Source of the DNA: Candidatus Zixiibacteriota bacterium
GTDB taxonomy: Bacteria > Zixibacteria > MSB-5A5 > GN15 > FEB-12
NCBI GenBank assembly: GCA_040753875.1
Contig: JBFMDV010000036.1
Coordinates: 1 to 64,000, forward strand
DNA: 64,000 nucleotides
Reading direction: 5' to 3'
The notes beneath the pieces are model-generated. The model had not been told where the DNA came from and searched no databases. It saw only the letters and a list, made by a program, of their open reading frames with translations. Below are positions 28,201 to 36,144 of the stretch, piece after piece (position 1 is the first letter of the stretch; each line of letters opens with the position of its first letter). A program made the position numbers and the translations under genes.

Positions 28201-28329
28201 GGCGCGCTGGAGTACCAGCTGTCGCATCTCTACGACCACGCCCTGGCCAACTACAAAGAACTGCCTGAATTCGACAAGATCCTGTCCGTGGCGGTGACCA
28301 CCGCAAGCGCGGACGCCGGCAAACCCTAA
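25255..28329 (+). CDS. Multi-PAS sensor histidine kinase with degenerate C-terminal receiver
   Basis: The roughly 1024-residue protein has five successive PAS/PAC modules (about 40-655), e.g. HDAIFIHDEDGTVVDVNDRM and DVAYAYDPDGVITYITPN. A HisKA-like helix follows with phospho-acceptor H675 in AAGVSHEFKNYLGG. The ATPase domain shows N-box LLNLLINAQDAIE, G1 VGDTGIGIP, and G2 SGTGMGLAI. The last ~115 residues (LRLLIFSSDQALYQ... LVICDARF) have receiver-like spacing but no convincing acidic pocket. No transmembrane segment is seen, so sensing is probably cytoplasmic. No cognate regulator is adjacent. The gene overlaps waaF tail-to-tail by 4 bases. ATG 25255 was preferred over TTG 25237. Confidence 0.9.
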   Translation: MHNTRVEPVEQGGNDQAAEPAGRPAPRGTGPVRMALRETDEALRVIFNSVHDAIFIHDEDGTVVDVNDRMLRMYDLTRQQALGYSILNDYSGSGNPAGQVREIWARTLAGEDQLFEWKARRPRDGSQFDCEVFLTAIKYRGRRLILATVRDITVRKQEQEVLRAATMQLQALFNASPLGIMAVDRQGRVTLWNAAAERMFGWTREEVIGRSNPLASETRQSEFETLRARVVRGESSSTVATTRRRKDGTSIEISLSTAPLRDAAGTIIGHMAVMADITAQKQAEKALRESEEKYRTLIENINDVAYAYDPDGVITYITPNVERIAGYSPGEIVGRNLRDFVHADDIPQVEKGLAAITQEGKTVPFLGRIHTKSGGLLSVEELSRPVRDAEGSITHVVGIIRDISARMRDQDEIRKLSQAVEQSPISIIITDLNGNIEYANRRFAELTGYSLDEVRGKNPRLLKSGLMSEDVYRDLWSTIRRGERWQGILHNRKKNGELYWEMASICAITDEHGRITHYLALKENITERVLNEREFRKLSTAMVQSANLISMINADGFIEFVNPRFCQVTGYGLPEVIAKPLSVLQSPDNDEEVIAAVWGAIRSGATWSGRLRSRRKNGEIFWEHVTLTPVRDETGRLMNFVLIGEDITAEIAAQQQLLESDKLAAIGVLAAGVSHEFKNYLGGIIGNASFTLDQLAAGSSPGLDLAKETLSQIIDLGEKANQVAMTLLSYSKSRTQDRVRTNLHPIITDTLNLVEKEMRGRGIEVVTYLEAIPDVEVSPSKIQQLLLNLLINAQDAIEGMGVVSIVLTADDTYAWLKVGDTGIGIPAKNLARIFDPFFSTKGVWGQDRISGTGMGLAICRNIAREHSGDMLVESLVGIGSTFSLRLPLSTAPNPEHTSIDPPRHLRLLIFSSDQALYQHYFKPACSAGASLHMVDDVARIEGDLRLICDLVICDARFSGKIELLKMAESSRLAQVPYVMVQCGALEYQLSHLYDHALANYKELPEFDKILSVAVTTASADAGKP

Positions 28330-29384
28330 CGCGGCGCCGGTCCGAAGGCACGCTTTTCAAGCGCCGTTACTTCATTCATGACCATCGGCACGGTAAGTTC
28401 GGTCATGCATCGCATACGGGCGGTTCCCCTGAGAGGGCAGCTATTGCGAACACATCCGATGCATTCCAAATGAGCCAGTCGCGCCACTCGCACATACTCC
28501 CCGAGGGGAGCTGTTTCGGCCGGATCCCCGGCTCCGAACAATACGATCGTCGGTACGCCGGTCGCGGCCGCCATGTGCGCCGGTCCGGAATCATCGCCCA
28601 CAAATAACTGCGCGCGGGCCATCACCGCCGCTGATTCCCGCACGGAACATTTTCCGGCCAGATTGACGGTCCTGGCGACGCCGACGCTCTCAACGATCTC
28701 ATCGCCCCAGCGGGTATCCTCGGCTGCACCGATCAACACGACCTTCACATCGTATTTCACAACCAGCTCCTTCCCCAGGGCCGCATAATTGGCAGTTCCC
28801 CAGCGACGTGATTCGGCGACCGCTCGAAACGCCAGGCACGCGTAGCGCTCGCCCGAAGTGAGACCGAAATCGGCAAGCACTGTAACGGCCCGCTCATTGT
28901 CGTTGTCGTTCAGAAACAGGCGGGGCGGGGTGTATTCCAGGTTGCGCCCGATCGCGCGACGGAGCAGTTCGAAGTAGGTGGCGGACCGGTGCTGGCAGTT
29001 AAGCGGTGTCGGCATGGCAAAGGGACGGGTCAGCAGAAGCCGCCGCCCATCGGCGATATAGCCCACACGCTCCTTGATACCGGCCAGCTTGAATCCGGCC
29101 GCGGCGCCAAACGACGGTGGCAGGATATAGCCGATATCGAAGTTGTGCCGCGAGAGTATCTCCTTGATCTTTACCACCGCCATCAGGCCATGCACATGCT
29201 GCGTTGGAATCCGTATGGTCGCGTCGATTGCCGGGTTCTGCTCGTACAGTTCGGCCAACGACTCGGGCGCCAGCACGGTGACCGTAGCGCCGGGGTGTGC
29301 CTCGCGCGTTTCGTTGATCATGGGAAGCGCCATGATACAATCCCCCAGATGATTGGGGGTTCTGATGACTATGCGAGAGCTCAT
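28326..29384 (-). CDS. waaF: ADP-heptose:LPS heptosyltransferase (GT9, WaaF-like)
   Basis: The 352-residue GT9 glycosyltransferase starts RIVIRTPNHLGDCIMALPMI, typical of the donor-domain entry. VGDDSGPAHMAAATGVPTIVLFGAGDP is the diagnostic C-terminal block. It transfers heptose to the LPS inner core. C-terminal Cys residues (ECIGCVRNSCPL) are shared with several WaaF homologues. The start TAATG overlaps the TolC-like gene stop by one base. It uses the product of hldE1/hldE2 encoded 4-6 kb away. Confidence 0.9.
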   Translation of the reverse strand: MSSRIVIRTPNHLGDCIMALPMINETREAHPGATVTVLAPESLAELYEQNPAIDATIRIPTQHVHGLMAVVKIKEILSRHNFDIGYILPPSFGAAAGFKLAGIKERVGYIADGRRLLLTRPFAMPTPLNCQHRSATYFELLRRAIGRNLEYTPPRLFLNDNDNERAVTVLADFGLTSGERYACLAFRAVAESRRWGTANYAALGKELVVKYDVKVVLIGAAEDTRWGDEIVESVGVARTVNLAGKCSVRESAAVMARAQLFVGDDSGPAHMAAATGVPTIVLFGAGDPAETAPLGEYVRVARLAHLECIGCVRNSCPLRGTARMRCMTELTVPMVMNEVTALEKRAFGPAPR

Positions 29385-30844
29385 TATCCGGAGAATTTAC
29401 TTTCGAGATCAAGCCGGGTCACCAGAAAATTACGCAATTCGTCCAGGTATTTGTCTTTGGTCTGCAGAAAAAAGATTTGCGCATCAAGCAGCGTGATGTC
29501 GGATATCTCGCCGTTATCGAACCGCTTCTGCGCAATATCGAGTTTGTTCTGAGCCAGCCCGATCTGCTGACGAATAACGGCCAGCTTTCGGTGGCTGACA
29601 TCAAGGCGGTTCAGCAGGCTTTCGATCTCCGCCTTGGCCGCCTTCTGTGCTTTCTCGAATTCGAGCCGGGAGGATTCCTCGGCCAGACGTGCCGCCTTCA
29701 CCGACGCCCCCGATGCCCCGCCATCCCAGATGGGGAATGTAAAATTGAGCGCCACCGTCCAACTGTTGGTGTTGATATCCGGAAGCTGGGTGCCGTCCAC
29801 GTCCACCTTGCCCCGGCCGAATGAATAATTGGCCGCCAGATCGCCGGAAAGACCGTGCGCTGACGCTGCGTAGTCGGCGGCACGTTTCGCCTTCTTGTAT
29901 CGATACTCCGCTTGCCTGATCGATACGGTCGAAGACCAGTTCTCCTGTAGGCTTCGCCGCGTCGCTTCACCCAGCACCACCAACGTCTCAGGCATGAATA
30001 GGCGCAACGTGTCCGAAGCATCCAGGTCCAGCAGAATCGCCATCTGGCGCCGTTTTTCTGCTAACTGGTTTTCCATGTCGAAATGGTTCAACTCGTTGTC
30101 GAGCTTGAGTGACGACGTCTCGAGGAACTTCTCCTCAGCGATCACCCCATCGGCCAGCTTCGCCGAGTCGACAGCGGTCTTGAGTCGCGACGATTCAAAC
30201 TTCACGCGGGCCAGGTCCGCTCGCAACTCCGTCTGCAGGACCCCGACATATGCTTCTATGACTTCCTTGCGGAGCTTCCCTTCTTCTTCAATCCGGGTGA
30301 AGCGGGCAATCTCGTAATCGTCCCGGCGATTGTGCAGCTCGTATTTGGATTCCGATGGCTTCAGAAGAGGCTGGGCGTACGAGAAGCTGAACGAGCCTTG
30401 TTTCGTGTACGATATCGGATAGATGAGATTCCCCAGCGTGTCGGAGTCGGGATATTTCTCATCACGTTTGGTAAGGTTGGCCCGCACTGTGAAATCGCCG
30501 CCGAAGATCAGACTCTGTTTCAGGCTGATGTCCGAGGTGAGACCGAAATCGGTCGATGTGTACAAACCTCTCCCCTTGAAACCGAATACACCACGATAGG
30601 ATTTGTCCTCCGAGTACGATGGCAGCGAACCCTCCAGTTTGATCTCGGGAACATAGAAATTCACCCGCTTGGCGAAATAGTTCTGCTCGGCCACTTCCAG
30701 GTTGCCGCGGATGACACTCCCCCGCGCGGTACGGTTGACGGCCAGATCGAGTGCCTGGTCCAGTGTCAGATCTCTGCTTTGAAGCCCGGCAGCCGTCAAC
30801 AGAGAACCTATCGCCATGCCGCAAATCACTACCACACGTTTCAT
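29384..30844 (-). CDS. TolC-family outer-membrane efflux protein
   Basis: The 486-residue protein has a signal peptide (about 1-23) followed by LTLDQALDLAVNR, the typical OEP start. Two long helical repeats follow (coiled-coil rich segments about 190-270 and 400-470), and a beta-barrel strand pattern near SFSFSYAQPLLKPSE. It would form the outer-membrane duct for the HlyD-like/MacB-like components encoded just upstream, 41 bases away. Confidence 0.88.
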   Translation of the reverse strand: MKRVVVICGMAIGSLLTAAGLQSRDLTLDQALDLAVNRTARGSVIRGNLEVAEQNYFAKRVNFYVPEIKLEGSLPSYSEDKSYRGVFGFKGRGLYTSTDFGLTSDISLKQSLIFGGDFTVRANLTKRDEKYPDSDTLGNLIYPISYTKQGSFSFSYAQPLLKPSESKYELHNRRDDYEIARFTRIEEEGKLRKEVIEAYVGVLQTELRADLARVKFESSRLKTAVDSAKLADGVIAEEKFLETSSLKLDNELNHFDMENQLAEKRRQMAILLDLDASDTLRLFMPETLVVLGEATRRSLQENWSSTVSIRQAEYRYKKAKRAADYAASAHGLSGDLAANYSFGRGKVDVDGTQLPDINTNSWTVALNFTFPIWDGGASGASVKAARLAEESSRLEFEKAQKAAKAEIESLLNRLDVSHRKLAVIRQQIGLAQNKLDIAQKRFDNGEISDITLLDAQIFFLQTKDKYLDELRNFLVTRLDLESKFSG

Positions 30845-30885
30845 AACGAACCCTCACACGGAACATTCACCGGCATAACATAACG

Positions 30886-32193
30886 CTATTCGTAACGGAG
30901 CGCCTCGATCACGTCCAGGTGCGCCGCCTTACGCGCCGGGTAGATGCCGAACACGATACCCACCGCCGTCGAAACTCCCACCGCCAGCACAATTGAGAAC
31001 GCCGACACGATCGTGGCCCAGCCGGCATAGAACGAGATCGCCCGCGAAATAATCAGACCCAACGCCAAACCGATAGCGCACCCTACCAGGCAGATAGCCA
31101 CCGCCTCGAGAAGAAACTGCTGCAGTATATCCCCTTGCGAGGCGCCGACCGCCCGCCGCACGCCGATCTCTCTCGTCCGCTCGAGGACTGTCGCGAGCAT
31201 GATATTCATGATGCCGATACCTCCGACCAGCAGCGACAAGCCGGCGATAGCTCCCATCACGATATTGAATATCCGCTGCGTCTTCTGCGACTGCCGGAGC
31301 AGTGACTCCGGCACGACTATCTCATAATCGGCCACGTCGGCATGGCGACGTTTCATCACCCGCTCGACCAGTTTCGTCACCAACGGCACATCGTTGAAAT
31401 TGCCGACTGTGATTGTCAGTTGATCGATCTCCGGCGTGTTGTAAGCCTGCTGGGGCTGGCCATCGTTGTCGCCGAAAAAGACCAGTTGCTGCTGTGACGC
31501 TCCCGGCTGCACGCGGTCGAGCTTCTTTGCCGCCGTCTGAAACGGGATATATACGTCTTCATTGAGATTCTTGAGCTCCAGCCCCTCCACCTTGCCGCGA
31601 CCGATATACTTGTCCGCCATGACGCCGATGACCGTGAAGTCGATCTCGCCCATCCGGACCGTCTTGCCGATCGGATCGGCAAAGGCAAACAGACTGCGCT
31701 TGGCCTTCGCCCCAAGCACGCACACCTGGCTGCAATTGGCGTTGTCGAAACCATTCAGAAAACGGCCCGTCGCGACTTCTATCGACGACGAATTGACGAA
31801 ATTCGGCAGCGTGGCAACAACGCGCGCGGGCGCCTCGTTGCTGCCGGCGCGGATCTTGGTGATGCCGGCCTCGATCCGCTGCGGCACGACATTCACCACT
31901 GCCGGAGACAACTTGGCAATGTTCTCACCGTCAAGGCGAGACAATCCTGCCGAGCGGGACAATCCGCCTTCAGCGTTGGGCATTTCATCGGGGATCTTGG
32001 CGTTGACGATGATGTTGTTGATGCCGAGGATCGATATTTGCTCCAGCACCTCCTGCTTGGCCCCCTCGCCTATCGAGAGCATCGATACCACTGCGGCGAC
32101 ACCAAATATCACGCCCAGCATGGTCAGAAGCGTGCGGAGTTTATGGGCGGTCAACGATTCAAACGAGACCGCAAAAATGCGTCGATATTCCAT
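30886..32193 (-). CDS. MacB/FtsX-type ABC transporter permease
   Basis: The 435-residue protein has an N-terminal transmembrane helix (LRTLLTMLGVIFGVAAVVSM), a periplasmic MacB-PCD domain (about 45-290), and three C-terminal helices (IVMGAIAGLSLLVGGIGIMN; LLEAVAICLVGCAIGLALGLI; IVSAFSIVLAVGVSTAVGIVFG). The GIMNIMLATVLERTREIGVRRAVGA segment is the FtsX signature. There is no fused ATPase, and no separate ATPase gene lies in this operon. It starts 8 bases after the HlyD-like gene. Confidence 0.92.
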   Translation of the reverse strand: MEYRRIFAVSFESLTAHKLRTLLTMLGVIFGVAAVVSMLSIGEGAKQEVLEQISILGINNIIVNAKIPDEMPNAEGGLSRSAGLSRLDGENIAKLSPAVVNVVPQRIEAGITKIRAGSNEAPARVVATLPNFVNSSSIEVATGRFLNGFDNANCSQVCVLGAKAKRSLFAFADPIGKTVRMGEIDFTVIGVMADKYIGRGKVEGLELKNLNEDVYIPFQTAAKKLDRVQPGASQQQLVFFGDNDGQPQQAYNTPEIDQLTITVGNFNDVPLVTKLVERVMKRRHADVADYEIVVPESLLRQSQKTQRIFNIVMGAIAGLSLLVGGIGIMNIMLATVLERTREIGVRRAVGASQGDILQQFLLEAVAICLVGCAIGLALGLIISRAISFYAGWATIVSAFSIVLAVGVSTAVGIVFGIYPARKAAHLDVIEALRYE

Positions 32194-32201
32194 CCGATCC
32201 G

Positions 32202-33446
32202 CTACCTGGAACTCTTTACCTGGACCTGACCGCCTTCGCCTCGACCTTTGTTCAGTTCCGGCTCAGTCGCGCGGTCGCCGGGGAACCCCTGCTCACCCAG
32301 GGTAGGATCAACCAGACAGATCGACTCACCCCCTTTAAGTCCCTCGGTCACTTCGATCTCCATATCATTCTTGCGACCCACCTGCACCTCGCGCTTGTCT
32401 TTACTATCCAGATACACGAAGGTTTTCCCTTCTTTCTCGAAAACTGCCTCCAAAGGCACGGTGACGATATCAGGGAAACGACCAATGACCACGTCGCACG
32501 ACGCCGACATCCCGGGCTTGACATTCTCGTCATGATCGGTGATCGCCACTTCGACATCGAAAACGTTCACTTTGGATTGATAGTCTTTCTTGCGGGCCAG
32601 CGTCCCCTTCTTCTGCACCACTCCCTTGTATTGCTTGTCGGGGAATGCATCCAGTCGCACGATGACCTCCTGCCCGGAGTCAACCTTGGCGGCATCAACC
32701 TCGGAGACAGCGGCTTTCACCACCATCTCGGTCAGATCGGGCAGGTTGATCAGCCCCTGCCCCGGCCACGGCGAGTCACCCTCCTGAACTTTACCCATCG
32801 AGCCCCCCTTCCAGATTTCGAGGTATACGACCATACCGGGGATCGGCGCCGTCACGGTGAGTTGGTCCAATTCTCGCTGCGCCATGTTCACTTTGTCCTG
32901 GGCCCTCTTCACTTCCAGCTCGGCCTTGGCGACATCGGATTTTATCTGTTCCAGTTTGGCGTTGAAATTCAGTTGGGCCAGTTCCAACTCAAGTCTGGCT
33001 TCCTCCGCCAGCTTGGGCGCTTCGTGTTTTTTCTCATCGTAGTTCCGCTCAGCTTTCTGCAGCTCCAGCCTCAGCTGTTTCTCCTGGATTGTCAGCTCCT
33101 GTTTCGCCCGTTCGAGAGCGGTTTGATTAATCTTCAGGGCCGATTCATGATCGCGCAAGTCGGCCTGCTGCTGGGTGGCATCGAACTTGATCACCGAATC
33201 TTTCACTTTCACCATCGAGCCCTCCGGCGCCAGCCACGTGATCTGCAATCCGCGAATACGCGGCGCCGTGAGCGAATAGGCTCGCTTGGCGTCAACAGTG
33301 CCGCTCGCCTTCTGAGAGATCAGAAACTCCCCCTTCTTCACCGTGCTGGTGGGGATATCGATATCCTTGGTGAAAATCGCATTGACGCCGTAGTAGCTGC
33401 CGAGCAATACGACGGCAAACACGACGATAAAGATATACTTTTTCAT
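32202..33446 (-). CDS. HlyD-like periplasmic adaptor (membrane fusion protein)
   Basis: The 414-residue protein has one N-terminal membrane anchor (YIFIVVFAVVLLGSYYGVNAIF), a barrel/lipoyl half-motif (SGTVDAKRAYSLTAPRIRG), a long coiled-coil hairpin (about 85-205, EHALKINQTALERAKQEL-type heptads), then the second lipoyl half (LTVTAPIPGMVVY) and beta-barrel domains. It should bridge the permease and the TolC-like duct. It is the first gene of the three-component set. Confidence 0.88.
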   Translation of the reverse strand: MKKYIFIVVFAVVLLGSYYGVNAIFTKDIDIPTSTVKKGEFLISQKASGTVDAKRAYSLTAPRIRGLQITWLAPEGSMVKVKDSVIKFDATQQQADLRDHESALKINQTALERAKQELTIQEKQLRLELQKAERNYDEKKHEAPKLAEEARLELELAQLNFNAKLEQIKSDVAKAELEVKRAQDKVNMAQRELDQLTVTAPIPGMVVYLEIWKGGSMGKVQEGDSPWPGQGLINLPDLTEMVVKAAVSEVDAAKVDSGQEVIVRLDAFPDKQYKGVVQKKGTLARKKDYQSKVNVFDVEVAITDHDENVKPGMSASCDVVIGRFPDIVTVPLEAVFEKEGKTFVYLDSKDKREVQVGRKNDMEIEVTEGLKGGESICLVDPTLGEQGFPGDRATEPELNKGRGEGGQVQVKSSR

Positions 33447-33543
33447 AGATATGTCACTCTCTGGCCACCCCTGCGCGACCGTTCACAACCTCATTCTTGA
33501 TACTGCATTGTACGCAAGTTATTATCTGTCGGTTGCCTGACGG

Positions 33544-34419
33544 CTACAGTTTCCATCTCCTGTGCGTCCACATCCACTGGTCCGGAAACTGCCGAATGCA
33601 GTTTTCAAAAAACCCCGTGTACTGCTCCGTCATCGTGCGAATATCTGCTTCTTCGTCGCCGCTGTTCGGCGGATAGATCGGCTCTCCGGCCATGGCAACG
33701 TGTCGATCAAACGACTCCCGACGCAACATATACGGCAACAACGGGCAATTTGCCCGGATTGCAAAGAGCGCCGGTCCTCTGGGTGTCGCGGCCGGCCGGC
33801 CGAAGAATTCCAGCCGCACGCCACCGGATGAGGCATGCTGGTCGGACACCAGGCCGGTGATGCGATTCGCCTTGAGCGCCTTGAACACCTGCCTCGTACT
33901 CGTGGCCAAGGGAATAATACCGACCCCCATCTCGCGACGAAACCCGATCAGCAGGTCATCAACCTTTTGATTGTGCTGTCGGCCAACAAGAAAGTCCATT
34001 GGATATCCCATGGCGCCGAACCAGGCTCCCAGAAGCTCCCAGTTGCCGAAATGCGCCGTCACGATTATCCCACCATTGCCTTTGGCGCGCGCCTGTTCCA
34101 CACCAGTGAGATCGCCCGCAACCAGACTTCGCGCCCCCTCCGCCTTGATCTTGCCGAATCGCGCGAACTCGACCAGCGTCCGACCGATATTCTGGAACAC
34201 ACGTCGCGTGATCTGCTGCAGTTCTGGTTCCGAGTATCTGTCGCCGAACGCGCGACGGAGGTTTTCCATGGCGATCCGCTGGCGTGAAGTCAGCATCAGG
34301 TACGCCAGATCGCCAAGCCCGGCGCCGAGCCGATCAGCCGCACGAGGCGAAAGCAGATTCGCCACCGCTATGCCGAACCGTGTCGCCAGGTATTCGACGT
34401 GGTGGCTTAGCTTCGCCAT
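33544..34419 (-). CDS. Lysophospholipid/lipid A acyltransferase (LpxL/HtrB family)
   Basis: The 291-residue protein has the HxxxxE catalytic motif in TAHFGNWELLG and the acceptor-side block VSDQHASSGGVRLEFFGRPAATPRGPALFA. An N-terminal hydrophobic helix anchors it to the inner membrane. It should add a secondary acyl chain to lipid A or a related lipid. It overlaps the peptidase gene upstream by 13 bases and precedes the efflux operon. Confidence 0.9.
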   Translation of the reverse strand: MAKLSHHVEYLATRFGIAVANLLSPRAADRLGAGLGDLAYLMLTSRQRIAMENLRRAFGDRYSEPELQQITRRVFQNIGRTLVEFARFGKIKAEGARSLVAGDLTGVEQARAKGNGGIIVTAHFGNWELLGAWFGAMGYPMDFLVGRQHNQKVDDLLIGFRREMGVGIIPLATSTRQVFKALKANRITGLVSDQHASSGGVRLEFFGRPAATPRGPALFAIRANCPLLPYMLRRESFDRHVAMAGEPIYPPNSGDEEADIRTMTEQYTGFFENCIRQFPDQWMWTHRRWKL

Positions 34420-35378
34420 GGTTCTTCATCGTCCGTCTGTTCAGGGCGGTCCGGATCGCCGTAGTCGAAATCGGTCGATTCGAACTTCTCTTCATCGCGC
34501 CACTTTTTGTAATACGTGCGCCGCTTGCGCCATTTCAGATACGCCCCAACCACTACCAGGATCGCCAGGGCAGTCCAAAAATACACAGTGTCCATAAACA
34601 GACTCGTTATGTTGAAGCGCGACGATAACGCCGCGCGAAGGTCCTGGTCGAACTCCGATTCCGTCGCACCGGTCGATATAATCAACGCCGAGTCGACACT
34701 CTTCCCCCGAGCTATTTCGTCAAGGAACCGGTTAACCGCATCAAGGCCATATTGCCGTACAAAATACTCCAGCGCCAGATACGACGTAGCATAAGCGACA
34801 TGCGCCTTCCCCTCGCCAAAGCGATTGACATTGTCTATCTGGTTCAGGTTTATAAACTGCCCGAACACCGCCGCCTGGCTCATGGCCAGGTTGTCCGACC
34901 AGCTCCACTCCATCGACATGGTCATAGCCATCCCCTCGTCAAACCATCGGGGAGGACGATAAAACCCGGTCCTCTTTTCTACCACCAAGTGCGTGTATTC
35001 GTGCGCCAGCAACTCGCCAAGGCTCCGGTTCACGCGAAACCGGTCCGGCGACTTGATGACTATCCGCCTGAGCGGCGCCACCGCCGCGGCCGCACCCCAG
35101 TCCGGGAATCCACCCCCGATCAGGCTTTGGAAATACGCCAGGTCTCCGACCACGTAGATGTCCGGTCGATAATCCAGACTGTCTCGTATCAAGGCAATTA
35201 GACGGCGGCGAGTGCTAACCACAATCGAATCTGCCGCGCTCAGATACGTTTTGTTGTCCAGATGGTACACCGCATACTCGCGCGCCACCGACTCCGGAGG
35301 CTCATAGGCGCCACCTGTACCGCACACGAATAACAGCACCAGTAGCAGTGCCGGGCAGACCGCCCGCAAGACATTCAT
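34407..35378 (-). CDS. Membrane-anchored gluzincin-like peptidase (peptidase MA-like)
   Basis: The 323-residue protein has a signal peptide (about 1-24). The zinc motif is HEYTH in LGELLAHEYTHLVVEKRTG, and the downstream Glu ligand is probably in WFDEGMAM. A C-terminal transmembrane helix (FWTALAILVVVGAYLKW) is followed by a charged cytoplasmic tail. This fits the peptidase-MA-like group. The substrate is unknown. It is the first gene of the envelope operon, divergent from the ferritin-like gene. Confidence 0.82.
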   Translation of the reverse strand: MNVLRAVCPALLLVLLFVCGTGGAYEPPESVAREYAVYHLDNKTYLSAADSIVVSTRRRLIALIRDSLDYRPDIYVVGDLAYFQSLIGGGFPDWGAAAAVAPLRRIVIKSPDRFRVNRSLGELLAHEYTHLVVEKRTGFYRPPRWFDEGMAMTMSMEWSWSDNLAMSQAAVFGQFINLNQIDNVNRFGEGKAHVAYATSYLALEYFVRQYGLDAVNRFLDEIARGKSVDSALIISTGATESEFDQDLRAALSSRFNITSLFMDTVYFWTALAILVVVGAYLKWRKRRTYYKKWRDEEKFESTDFDYGDPDRPEQTDDEEPWRS

Positions 35379-35477
35379 GGTGTCAAGATAACTGCATTTG
35401 TGTGTGAATCAAGCTGCCCGCGTTGCTGCTAACGGACGCTTTCCCCTTATCGCCTGTAAACGTCTGCTCAACCGCGG

Positions 35478-35504
35478 TTGACATCGCCCGTACACGCTTA
35501 TACC
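35478..35504 (+). promoter_or_regulatory. Promoter for the ferritin-like gene
   Basis: TTGACA (35478-35483) and TATACC (35499-35504) with a 15-base spacer, slightly short. It lies 40 bases before the ATG. Confidence 0.45.
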
Positions 35505-35543
35505 TTGTGTGCGCAAAAAGCAATACTGACAAAGGAGACGACC

Positions 35544-36035
35544 ATGAGCATTTTCGAATACGCTATGAAGATGGAACAGGATGGCCGGGCGTTTTATCTG
35601 GAGCACGCGGCCAAAATCCGCCAACCCGAGTTAAAACGAATCCTGGAAGAGCTCGCTCATGACGAACTCAAGCACTATAACATCTTCAAGGCGATGCACG
35701 AAGGGCTTCAAGCGGACTATAAGGAATCGGAGAAAACTACCATTCTCAACACCGTTAAGAACGTCTTTGAGGAACTAAAAGCGGCCGACAAGGAGTTCTC
35801 TTTTCCGCCTGAGGCAAAGAGGATTTGGGAGCAGGCGCAAGAAGTTGAAAAGAAAACCGAGGACTTCTACCGTGTGAAAGCCGCCGAAGTGACCGATCCC
35901 CGCCAGAAAAACGTGCTCAGCCGGATCGCCGATGAAGAACATCGCCATTGGGTGACGATGCAGAACGTCATTGAATTCCTGGATCGCCCCAACCACTGGC
36001 TTGAGGACGCCGAGTGGAGTGACTTGGGAGAGTAG
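35544..36035 (+). CDS. Rubrerythrin/ferritin-like diiron protein
   Basis: From ATG 35544 (SD AAAGGAG) the 163-residue protein is a four-helix bundle with the ExxH pairs of erythrin-type diiron proteins: E and H in AHDELKHYNIF, and E, E, H in DEEHRHW, with further Glu in EQDGRAFYLEHA and KKTEDFYRVKA. It lacks the rubredoxin Cys domain of full rubrerythrins. It probably reduces peroxide or handles iron under oxidative stress. The C-terminal FLDRPNHWLEDAEW is common in this group. Confidence 0.88.
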   Translation: MSIFEYAMKMEQDGRAFYLEHAAKIRQPELKRILEELAHDELKHYNIFKAMHEGLQADYKESEKTTILNTVKNVFEELKAADKEFSFPPEAKRIWEQAQEVEKKTEDFYRVKAAEVTDPRQKNVLSRIADEEHRHWVTMQNVIEFLDRPNHWLEDAEWSDLGE

Positions 36036-36069
36036 TAACGACTACGAACGAAATCGCTTCACCTCGGTT

Positions 36070-36121
36070 CCACCCCTTCTCCCTTTCAGGGAGAAGGTGC
36101 CCGAAGGGCGGATGAGGGTCA
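36070..36121. repeat. Dispersed hairpin repeat
   Basis: CCTTCTCCCT and AGGGAGAAGG form a 10-bp stem followed by TGCCCGAAGGGCGGATGAGG. A related copy is at 18310-18378. This unit type is common in intergenic DNA of many bacteria. Confidence 0.65.
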
Positions 36122-36144
36122 ATAGACCCTCTCCAACCGCATTC

